Of a stretch of 64,000 nucleotides of DNA, positions 22,183 through 32,067 are shown in pieces (positions within the stretch are counted from its first letter, which is position 1; the number at the start of each line of letters is the position of its first letter). The notes beneath the pieces were generated by a model, which worked only from the letters and a program-made list of their open reading frames with translations, searched no databases and was not told the origin of the DNA. Both the position numbers and the translations under genes were made by a program. Source of the DNA: Ashinkailepas kermadecensis (taxonomy: Eukaryota; Arthropoda; Thecostraca; Neolepadidae); the NCBI GenBank assembly GCA_034440615.1, contig JAOTOM010005095.1:722001-786000 (forward strand), read 5' to 3'.

Positions 22183-22869
22183 ATTCATACAATATTGTCC
22201 AAGGAATCAAAGTCTCCAACGACGATGCTGAGCCAGGTGTGGGACTCATTCAAGAGTGCAACAGACTACTCAGCCAGGACGAGGACCAACTCCAGCATCT
22301 CCTCCAAGTTGTCACAGCACATCGCCAACAGCTTGCTGAAAGCCAAAAATATAAGCTGATCGAACAACATTGAGTTGAGTGGCGTCCATGATACCCCAAC
22401 CTGGCACCTAATCCTATAAGCCGCTAATACTCCGATTAGAAGGGGGATCTGAATGCCAGCATTTATAATTTGGCCACAATGACCCATATCCTTTAAGATG
22501 ATCAGCAGCCCGTGTTATAAAATTACGCCCAAATTGCCTAATTGCCTACATGCGTGAAACTTCAATCCCATTGTGCGTCCCCTAAATATTGATTGATCCA
22601 TGCAACATTTTACACACCTTCATTTGACATGCAAGGGAACACATCTCAAGGGTGGGAAGTGGAAAAATTGGAAGAAAAACTTACCCCTATAGATAAGGGC
22701 TACCATACCCTACAGGGTTATACTGCCAGGAGCGCACCAGTGGGTTGATGCACGAGGGTTCTATATTTCGCTCATCGATATCAAGGACACCCCCCCCCAA
22801 AAAAAAGAGTCATCTGGCATATTTATCGGGAGCACAAGACAAAATATGAGATCAGTCAGAGTCAGATCG
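22183..22869. other. Intergenic, possible tail of the decayed transposon
   Basis: Up to about 22370 the sequence may continue the decayed gene (AGVGLIQECNRLLSQDEDQ-like frame). Beyond that nothing is seen. Confidence 0.4.
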
Positions 22870-23720
22870 TAGCCTGATCGTGAGCCACAAGAAACGCGCC
22901 GGGATTTGGAAAATTATGACAGGCACCCTAAAAAATCCCACTGCGGCCCCCGAAATTGCACCAAAGCCCCTGAAAATCGCATTGGGGCACAACAACCGAA
23001 CAATGGCCCCTAAAAATCATATTGGGGGCCAAAAATCCACACATGGGCACCTAAAAACGACGTTGGGGGCCCCAAAAAAATCCACACAGGTCATTAAAAA
23101 TCATATTATAAAATCGTACTGTGGCTCCAAAAAAGACAGAACCGAGGTCCCTGCAAATCACGCTGGGGGGCCTCAAACGTTTGCACATGGGCCCCCGAAA
23201 ATGACACTGCGGGTAAAAAAAAATGTTGTGCCAGGGTTTTTGAATAAATCACAACATGCCCCAAAACGTCGGACCGATGCCCCTGAAATCACGCTTAGCT
23301 TGGGGGTACCAACAAGTCGCGCTCGGACCCCTGAAAATCACGCTAGGGGTCGACAGGTCGCACCAGGGCCCCAGGAGTCTCATCGGGACCACCCAAAAAG
23401 TGAAGTTGAGGCAACAACAACAAAACAGTCGGAATATGGAAAATTATTATGGGTCCAAACAATCGCTCCAAAAGCCCCCAAAACGTAAAAAGCAGTGGCC
23501 CCTAAAAACGTGTTGAGACCACTAAAACTCTAAATCCCAACAAATAATGATGCCCACCCCCCCCAAAAAAAAAACGCACTGTGACCCAAAAAGTTGCATC
23601 ACTGCCATGGAAAATCACACTGGGGACCAAAAAGTTGAACCGGAGGCTCACAAGTCTCCTCTGGCTTCAAGAAAATCAAAGCTTACCCAGAATGTAACTC
23701 TGCAGCCACACAAATTGCAA
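22870..23720 (-). repeat. Degenerate ~30-bp repeat, inverted relative of 2110-2975
   Basis: Blocks such as CCCCTGAAAATC(G/A)C, GGGGGCC and CCCCAAAA recur at about 30-bp spacing. They are the complement of the GATTTTCAGGGGCCCC blocks at 2.1-3.0 kb. Confidence 0.7.
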
Positions 23721-23754
23721 CAAAGTCCAAAAAACATGTCAGATATACATAACT

Positions 23755-24140
<386 letters not shown>

Positions 24141-24234
24141 GCAAAAAGGATTCATTTTATGATCCCTGTATGACTTTTTTAGGTCTGATACATTGTCAAT
24201 GCTTCAATGCTTGTCAATGCTTCAAGCAAATTTG

Positions 24235-24430
24235 GAGCCCCAGTGATTTTTAGGGTTCAGATTGATTTTGGGTGCCCAGCTTCATCTTTGTCTGGTCAGG
24301 GTGCAATATTTTGACCCATTGCAATTTTTGCTGAGTGCCCCATTGGGCCCACTCGGTATGCCACTGCTTTGGGTACGATTATGTCTTGGTGTTCTGGCTT
24401 CATTTTTCTGGGTGTCTATCTGCAATTTTT
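24235..24430 (+). repeat. Degenerate ~30-bp repeat, same orientation as 2110-2975
   Basis: GCCCCAGTGATTTTTAGGG, GATTTTGGGTGCCC and CAATTTTTGCTGAGTGCCCC are spaced about 30 bp apart. It is opposite in orientation to 22870-23720 across the TA tract. Confidence 0.6.
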
Positions 24431-24534
24431 TGGGACCTAAGGCCATTGATGTTGCATTGCCTAAAACCTGCTGATGCTGGACTGTGTAATATCATTGTCA
24501 CAATAGGATTCCATGTCATCCATCATGCCAATGC

Positions 24535-24700
24535 TGTTTGTTTGTTTGTTTGCTTATTGGGTGATTCTTGACACACTTCATGCACTGCTAATGGTGCTGC
24601 CCACACTATTTTGACAGTGGGCAGTGCATTTGCAAAATGTCCCAAGTGGTGCAAGTGTTGAACCCAGAACCTTTGGTACCCAGAGCTCAACACATGCACA
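24535..24700 (-). mobile_element. tRNA-derived SINE, family B, diverged copy
   Basis: The order of blocks (tail GTTTGTTTGTTTG, GCTTATTGGGTGATTC, AATGGTGCTGCCCAC, AAATGTCCC, GTTGAACCCAGAACC, GGTACCCAGAGCTCAACA) matches the 10.7-kb copy. Many CpG positions have mutated to TG/CA, which suggests an older, once-methylated copy. Confidence 0.85.
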
Positions 24701-24835
24701 TGCTAAGTGGTGTGATATGCGATAATAGTGAATATCCTAGTTGCATATGATTTCCCAAAGAACTGGTACAGGAAGAAGTTGCTAGGTAAACTTCAGCAAG
24801 TCCAGCACAAACATTTTTCTCCAATCTGTGCTCAG

Positions 24836-25953
24836 GGGCTTCCATAGAAATACCAAAGATCAGGATAAATGGCAAGTGTCCTGGAATTAAATGTTCTTAG
24901 TGGAGTCCCCCAGGGGTCAGTACTGGGGCCACTATTGTTCATTATATTTCTTAATAGCATTGAAAGTGACCTAAGCAGTAAGGTTTTGAAATTCACGGAT
25001 GATTTGAAGGTCTTTAGGGCAATAACAGGACACAATGAGCAGGTCTTGCTGCAGAAAGACTTAGATGAGCTTGTAAAGTGGTCTGAAAAATGGCAAATGA
25101 AATTTAATTTTGGTAAGTGCAAAATCATGCATGTAGGTAGGCAGCATATGAAGGCTCTGTACTTGATGGGTGGCCAAGTACTATCTGTGACTTGGCAGGA
25201 GAAGGACTTAGGTGTTATTTTGAACACAAAATTGGGGGCATTGGAACAGACCAAAGAAGCCAGGAAGAAGGCACTAAGAATGCTTGGGGCAATAAATAGG
25301 AATGTATCATACAAAAGTGAGGAAGTCATCAGGAAGTTTTACTTTGCATATGTCAGGCCACATTTGGAATACTGTGTCCAAGCTTGGTCCCCTAGTTATG
25401 AAAAAGATTGTTGGCTGTTAGAGAGAGTACAAAAGAGGGCAACACAAATGGTTAATGGTATAGGCAACCTGGCATATGAGGAAAGATTGAAGAAATTGAA
25501 TATGTTTTCACTTAGATATAGAAGGTTGAGAGGAGATCTCAGGGAAATGTTTGAATTTAACAGAAATGATGCAATTAGAGGAATCAATTCAAAATTAAAG
25601 TTAATCACAGCAGAACAAGGTTAAGACAGTCTTTCTTCACCAACAGGGTAGTAGAACACTGGAACCAGCTGCAAGAAACCATCGTCAGTGGCAACACACT
25701 GAACATCTTTGGTTGGTTATTGCTTTTACGACACGTCGACAGTTGAGTCATGTAGCGTCGCCAATCTCTCACGCTGATTGGTCGTGGGCGAAGAGTAGCA
25801 ACAGGTGAGACTCGAACCCACAACCTTTCAATTGTGAGACGAGCATCTTACCCCTAGACCACTCGTCCCCCCCCCCCACTGAACACCTTTAAAAACAGCA
25901 TAGACAATCATTATAAGAATGGGGGGCTTGTTTTTCTGTATTCCAGGGAGGGT
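24836..25953 (+). mobile_element. CR1/L2-like LINE RT fragment, interrupted by a SINE
   Basis: The main frame (24869-25624) contains SGVPQGSVLGPLLFIIFLN, KFTDDLKVF (where the family has FADD), WSEKWQMKFNFGKCKIMHVG, KDLGVILNTKL and VRPHLEYCVQAWSP. This is the RT palm and thumb of a CR1-like element. A frameshift at about 25615 leads to RQSFFTNRVVEHWNQLQE. The last codons (FKNSID...FLYSREG and stop) follow a SINE at 25711-25876. The upstream part is lost. Base composition is AT-rich, unlike the host exons. The Ala-to-Thr change in the catalytic box and the frameshift make it dead. Confidence 0.88.
25711..25876 (-). mobile_element. tRNA-derived SINE, family A, inserted in CR1-like LINE
   Basis: It has the family A head with B box GGTTCGAGTC and tail TAAAAGCAATAACCAACC. 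The TSD is CACTGAACATCTTT (25697-25710) and CACTGAACACCTTT (25877-25890). It splits the last codons of the LINE ORF and so inserted after the LINE. Confidence 0.92.
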
Positions 25954-28212
25954 TGATGGACGGATTTGGTGGACAACTGGTTCAGTGTCCAGAGTGCAAC
26001 CAAGAAGGGCCCTTGTGGCTCATAGTTGCACTGATCTTTTATGTCTTTTATTTATGTCTTTAAAGCCATTTGATTTCTGGTAAGTTTATTGTAAGAACAG
26101 GGCTGTGATGACCAAAAAGGAGGAACAAAGTCAACTGATTATTTGAACTTAAGGGCACCTAATCTAACAGGTGGCTATGTGATGTATGAAATCTTCCTGG
26201 AAGTATGTATCGGTATTCTTCAAGTATCACCCCTCTCACTTCTTTTATCTCAACAATGTATCCAAGCCATCGTCAGCTGACTGACAGTCAGCTGTTGGTG
26301 ACGTCACTCAAATGTACCGACACCCCGCAGCTGGGTGCATTGAATGATCCAAGGGCGTCACCAGGAATATTTATAAGGGTCAGGTCAGGTCAGGTTAGGT
26401 TTTCACCATAGTGAAATAGCATCTGCGCACCCTCCCCCTCTGTATGTTCGAGTGACGTCACCAGCAGCTGACTGGCAGTCAGCTGACTGTGACCCGGATG
26501 CATTGTGATATAAAGTAAGTGTGAGGGGTAATAAGATTACCGTATGTATCTACCTATAGCCCCAGCCAGTAACCAATGCTAGTCTAGTCACACCAGGTTC
26601 AGCACACTCACAAACATTGCATTATAAAAATAAATTATATGAAATCAGAAATGACCTTAAACTGCACATTTACCAATTAATCACCTTCATTTCCACCCTA
26701 AGCAGTATTGTTGTACTTTAAGGTGGTAACAAGCAGAGTGGGAAACTTACTTTCCGGGTTGGGAGTCGGAGTGCAAACCGGTATCTTCCGGAGTACATTT
26801 TCATAGACATTATTTTTTATGCATGGAATCTGTTTACCAGTAACCGACCAGAAAAACCTAACTCAGACCTACATAATATGCATAAGTAATATCATTCTCA
26901 TTTTTGGTCAGATGAAATGTCAAAACATAGGAACAAGGAAGTGAACAAAGGATGGCACCGCCTGGCAGTGACTCGTAATAATCACCAGTTTCGTTTTTCA
27001 TAACTCACAGGAGCAATGTGCTCTCCTTTCACTTTTGGCTCAGTACAAGGCTAGCCATATGAAAAACAAACAAAAATACTTCACACTTCACCCTCAGCTC
27101 AGAGCGCATACCTACCTACGCAGCCAATTTCCCACGTATCTGAACGCAACTCCGCTACCGCACACGCCACAGTTGGATGTGATCAAAGCAAAGGATCAGT
27201 CGAGGTCTTCTGTTTACAGTATGACACTATTAACCACGTGTTCAAAGTTGCTAATGGTTATGACGTCATATAAAAATTACCTTACATTGATTGGTTGACG
27301 GACAGATTTCGTAACAGAAAACGCTAACGCAGCCAATTCTGATCGGTGCCCTCCGGGCCTCCGGAGAACGTCTCTTAAAACTGTCAAACTTTCCCACTAT
27401 AGGGTGGCGAAACACAGCTTTTCCAAGCCGCGGCTCCAAAGCCGGAGAACAGTGTACTCAGTGCGCATGCGCATCTTTTTGCAAGTTGTAGTCGGAGTGT
27501 TGTTGTCGGCAATTGGGGTTGAGATTTGAGGAAATTGAGTTTCAGCAATCGGTAGTTGAGAGCTGACTGCTACAAAAAAAGTGGTTAGAGTGGTGACCGT
27601 AAGTGGAATAACCGGCGTTTTTGGGTGTATTTCTGTGTTGGTTTTTATTCATATCTTTGTTCCCACATTTCAATTTGTGTCGGAGTACATGTGAAGCCCA
27701 TCCTATCCAGTATGAACCCGGAGTGCAAAAATGTTTTCAGAGATAAAATCTCTTAAGAAGTGCCTTAATTCCCACCCTGGTAACAAGACAAGTTTTTAGA
27801 CACATTTGCCTCCATAAAGCAAACAAATGGGTTCAGTGTTGGAAAAACTGGCGTTTGTTGGTGTTATGCATACCAATAAATTTTGTACTCCAGGATTGTG
27901 ACTGGACAAAATGAAATATTTTGTACTCCAGAAGGGAAAAGGAAGAACAACATTGTTTGGTTGAGTTCTACCACTCTAAGTCCATACCTGAAAACAACTA
28001 GCAGTTTCAGCAGTCCGTATGCGCGCACTCACCAACAATCCCTGTCGACCATTACAAAACTTTGAAACGCGTACAGCCTGTATAGCATGCCATACCAAGA
28101 CATGTTTCTCGGTGTTGCGCTAAAAACGTCTCCGCTGTCCAGTTACAACTGGCGGAATGTGACGTCATGTGAGAGGATCCTACTTTTGTGTCACTATATC
28201 GTTAATATTTAA
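25954..28212. other. Intergenic, AT-rich, with one GC-rich spot
   Basis: It holds AGGTCAGGTCAGGTTAGG at about 26380 and the NRF1-type site at 27462. No coding region is supported. Confidence 0.5.
27462..27473. promoter_or_regulatory. NRF1-type palindrome
   Basis: TGCGCATGCGCA matches the NRF1 consensus, common in animal housekeeping promoters. It lies in the most GC-rich stretch (27400-27500) of an AT-rich region, about 4.2 kb upstream of the plus-strand exon at 31715. It may mark that gene's promoter. Confidence 0.4.
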
Positions 28213-28305
28213 TTAAATATGTATTCAATATTTATTCAATATTTATTCAATATTTATTCAATATTTATTCAATATTTATTCAATATTTATTCAATATTTA
28301 TCAAT
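28213..28305. repeat. 12-bp AT-rich tandem repeat
   Basis: About 7 copies of ATTCAATATTT(A)TT. The flanks are also AT-rich. Confidence 0.9.
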
Positions 28306-29378
28306 ATTTATTGTTCTATATTATGCATTTATATTAATCAACATTTATTCAATATTTATTATTCTGAGTCATGGGCAAATATCCCTAGTTGGCAAAACTG
28401 GCGGTACTTGGTATCGCCGGAGTAAATATTTCAGGCCCCGTTTGGCAATTAAGATGCTTTGAATGCGCAATCGAAGGTCATTTTGTTAAAGAGACAACTT
28501 TTTTAGACACCATGAGCCCGTTCAATGCAAAAAAATCACTTTATATTTCCTCAAAGTGGCTTTGGAGCAATGAAGTTCTCCGAGGTGACAACACCAAGAA
28601 ACCAATGCCATTTGTGAACTTATGAATGACTGTCCAATAATATTTTTTGAAATCTGTGCTAAGATAAATTGTGCGCCTTGAAATATAACTGCATTTGGAG
28701 TTCATCAGTGTCGGTGAAGGGTCTGTAATAACTGTTCCGATTTTACTCCGACCCATCTGTTGCCGGCCCGGTAATCCGCCGTAGTTCTACCGCTGGGGTA
28801 AGCGAATCAGACCCGGCTCTATTTTCCAGTACATCTTTGACAACTGTTGGGAGGGACGGGCTGACGCAGTTGGTGAGTGTTTGTGGGTTGATTATTTTTT
28901 AGGTTTGTGGTGTGGGTACCCAAATGTGTACTGGCAGTGATAGCTAAGTGTGCCCATTCGGTTTCACTCTCTGTCGATTGTCATCATGAGATGTGAAGTC
29001 GTATTTCCATAAGTTTGGATCACACTGGCGAGTGTGGCAGGAAGTGGTGCACGATAGAGACCATTGTTCAGAGAAGTAGGGGTTGGCTGTGGTGTTTGCC
29101 ACGCCTGGTTTTTCTCCCCTGTTGTAAATAGATCAGCCAGAAGGTTTTGTTTGCCTGGTGCAGAGGTTGGTGGTGAAGGTGGAATGGTGTAAAGCCTTGG
29201 CTCGGCGGTTGTCATGGGTTTCGATTCCTCGTGGTGCCCGCCATCCCTCCCAGGGTCCACTGATGGGGTCCACCCGCAGTTAATTGTATCTTGCTGTGAG
29301 GAGCTTGTAAAACCATTTTCATCATTTTAAACTCATCTTTCTACTGGAAGTCTTCCTGATAGTTAGAAAACCTCACAA
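28306..29378. other. Intergenic, one unexplained open frame
   Basis: A 98-codon minus frame (29260-28964) is rich in Pro and Thr and could be a transposon remnant. No motif identifies it. Confidence 0.4.
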
Positions 29379-29474
29379 GTTATTCCCATTTTTAAAAAGG
29401 GTTCAAGGCATGATGCACTACATTATTGCCCAGTGAGTCTTACTTGTGTCCCATGTAAAATTCTGGTGTGGTAA
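29379..29474 (+). mobile_element. Short CR1-like LINE RT fragment (fingers region)
   Basis: The frame reads VIPIFKKGSRHDALHYCPVS, then LTCVPCKILVW and a stop. This is the RT motif IFKKGSRxxxxxYRPVSLT that lies N-terminal to the part preserved at 24836-25953. It has the same orientation, so both may derive from the same family. No further RT sequence flanks it. Confidence 0.75.
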
Positions 29475-30029
29475 AACGTGCAATTGTTGAGCATGTAACA
29501 GCATGAAATGCTAACATTGATTTGTAATTCCATTAAAGCAATGCTACCTAATTATGGACAACTCCTCATTTTCTTACTACAGCAAAATTTTGGACATGGA
29601 TGTTTGCCAAGATGTTTATGCATACAACAATGCTAACATTGGTTTTCAGCCCCATTAAAACAAGGTTAATTGTCGGCAAGTGCATTGCTATTTTTGTATT
29701 CCAGCTCAACATTTTGTGCTCCAGTTAAAAATTATGTACTCCACTACCAAGAAAAAAATATGGAAATCCTACACTGAATGGGTTAGATTTGGTCAGGTCA
29801 GGTTAGTTTGGTTTATTCTTATTGGAGAATTTCTTTTGTATTTAATTTTTTCCCCAAAATTGTTTTTCTTCAAATGCAGCTTATGTTAGGTCAGGTTATG
29901 TCCAGTTAGATGTTTTTTTCCTATTAAAAAAAATTGTCAGAAAATAATTGCTTGGAATTTTGTGAATTTTCTATATTTTGAATTCTGTTCTTTCTATATT
30001 TTGCTTCTTGAAAAAGGTAGTATTATTGG
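29475..30029. other. Intergenic, AT-rich
   Basis: Low-complexity T-rich DNA with AGGTCAGGTTA motifs at 29790 and 29886. No gene seen. Confidence 0.5.
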
Positions 30030-30300
30030 AGATGAAGGTAAATTTGGTTTCTTTGAATTTTTTTATTTGAACACAATGTATTTTAACATGAAAATGATGA
30101 TGCGACCACTCCTTTTCTCTGCAAATGATTACTTTTCACTTGGCAAAGAAATACAGTATCAATCTTACTCTACAAATATAGGTAAATTTCCAGAACTAGG
30201 CAAAATGCGATTTTTTGGATTTTTTTTTTGAATACAGGGTATCTTCACGTAAAAATCATGATGCGACCACTCATTTTCTCCGCAAATGATTACTTTTAAG
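30030..30300 (+). repeat. Two direct ~160-bp copies related to the foldback core
   Basis: A block with ATGATGCGACCACTC, TTTTCTCTGCAAATGATTAC and preceding T-rich sequence appears at about 30055-30139 and again at 30215-30295. An inverted third copy lies at 31020-31140 inside the small foldback. Confidence 0.7.
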
Positions 30301-30550
30301 TCAGCGACAGTTGATGACGACGGTCTTGGGGACACGCCGCGTTACAAAACACTCCCACCTGCACCTGTTCGCACGAAAATAGCAGGGCCTCAAACAATTT
30401 GGACAAATTACCTCGTTTGGAAGGACACTGTTTTCTGAAAAATTATAAGCTTGCCTGATTATCTTCAAAAGAAAGTTTAATAATTTTGTGAGGAACTAGA
30501 CCGCAACCGGTGCACAATGAAGCCATTATTACACTGCCGTGTTCTGCTTA

Positions 30551-31580
30551 CGGTCAAGAGTTCAAAAATTAAATATGAATATATAAATAATACAACAGAA
30601 TAAAATAACCTAACCTAACCTAGACTAAGATAACATAGCATAATATATAAAATATATTATATCATAATATAACCTAACCAAACCTAACCTAACCTAACCG
30701 GAAAACCAGAATTATCCGAAACAAATTTTTCGGCCATGACGTCATCAAATATATTTAAATAAAATAATACAGCATCGCAAGGAATGTCGACGCCACCCTT
30801 ATCGACGGTGGCTGGCGCGGCGTGTTGCGAGTATATGCATTCTCGGAGATAATGTCGAATTAAGGCAGAAACATAAGGTTTTCGATGTCAGAGTATCAAA
30901 TCGAGTGCCTGAAGTGTTTAATGTCTTCTTTATCATGTCTGTGACACACCAGGTACGGATAATTATACGCGATGTGCTATGTTTGCAGTGAAGATTATGG
31001 TCGTGTATTTGTTTGCCAACTGAAAAATCATTATTTGCGGAGAAAATGAGTGGTCGCATCATGATTTTTACATTAAAATACCCTGTATTCAAAAAAAAAA
31101 TTCCAAAAAATCGCATTTTACCTAGTTCTGGAATAATACCCAAATATAGCCCATAGCGTATAATTATCCGTACCTGGTGTGTCACAGACGTGATAAAGAA
31201 GAAATTCAACACTTCATGCACTCGATTTAATACTCTTTCACATCGAAAACCTTATGTTTCTGGCTTCATGCAATATTTATTCACGACAAGGAATATTTGC
31301 AACCAGACTCGTCTGTAACCTTTGATCAAGGCCGGAAGTTCCTTGCGATGCCGTTTACGTTAACGGCAGCTCTAACAATGGCGCCTAGATTTGATGACGT
31401 TTTGGTCGAAAAGTTTGTTTGGAACGATTCTGGTTTTCTGGTTAGGTTTTCAGCTTAGATTATATTTTGCTATAATATACTTTATATATTATGCTACGTT
31501 ATCTTAGTCTAGGTAAGGTTAGGTTATTTTATTTTTTCTATGATTATCTATTCAAACTTTATTTTTCAATTCTCGACTGA
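30551..31580. mobile_element. Small foldback element with CCTAA-type repeats in both arms
   Basis: Sequence from 30551 (CAAGAGTTCAAAAATTAAAT) through TAAAATAACCTAACCTAACC, AGACTAAGATAACATAGC and the CCGGAAAACCAGAATTATCC block to 30760 recurs inverted at about 31390-31580. Inner blocks around 30845-30985 (GACACACCAGGTACGGATAA) recur inverted at 31150-31265. The centre is near 31065. The arms hold short CCTAA runs. No transposase frame is present. The central AATGCGATTTTTTGGA block also has inverted relatives at 30030-30300. Confidence 0.75.
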
Positions 31581-31714
31581 GTTAGTAGACAAACCAGACG
31601 CAAGATACGCCATGTATCAGTGCAAGTCTAGCTTTACTTCGTGCGGGTTGCGCTCCAGCGTCTCACATAATTATTCAGCTTTCTTTTGAGGACAGTCATG
31701 CAAGTTAATAATAG

Positions 31715-31935
31715 CCATCATACATGCCGACGCTGCCGTACATCCTGGACGCGCCGCCGGTGCGCGACTGGATCGCCGAGCAGATCCGCTTGTGTGAGGC
31801 CGTGGCGCACCTGCTGAGTATGAACACCGGGTACGGTGGCGCGGGTGGCATGTCAGCGCCGGCCGACTGCCCGTACAACGTGACCACCGTCGCCTCCCAA
31901 TGCCTGCCGCATGTGTCCGTGTCGTCGCCATCGAT
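31715..31935 (+). CDS. Exon-like piece of an unrecognised gene, LINE inserted at its right end
   Basis: This is an open frame with strongly GC-rich third positions, like the WWOX and DDI exons. It starts after a TAG at 31712-31714 (a possible AG acceptor). It reads PSYMPTLPYILDAPPVRDWI, then AEQIRLCEAVAHLLSMNTGY and SAPADCPYNVTTVASQCL. I do not recognise the protein. The first ATG is at 31724. The frame runs into the I-type LINE at 31936. Joined across the target site it would stop nine codons later (CGC TAG at 38278-38283), so a donor probably lies earlier; GG|GTACGG near 31828 is one candidate. The antisense frame contains GQSAGA, which resembles an esterase elbow, but nothing around it supports an esterase. 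Confidence 0.45.
31925..31935 (+). repeat. Target-site duplication, left copy
   Basis: TCGCCATCGAT is repeated exactly at 38251-38261 on the other side of the LINE. Confidence 0.9.
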
Positions 31936-32067
31936 GATGATGATGATTATTGGGGTTTTTAGGGTGCGTCAACCCATGCGGGTTATATTGCCCCATAACA
32001 AACTTGCTTAGACACGCGTCAGATTGTCACGTTCGAATTAAATTATGTCTGGGGAGTGAGTTGTCAC

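Noticed and set aside
31705..31887. Minus-strand LYGQSAGA, resembling a carboxylesterase nucleophile elbow
   Set aside because: The sequence after the motif is not esterase-like, and the plus strand has the host-like codon bias.
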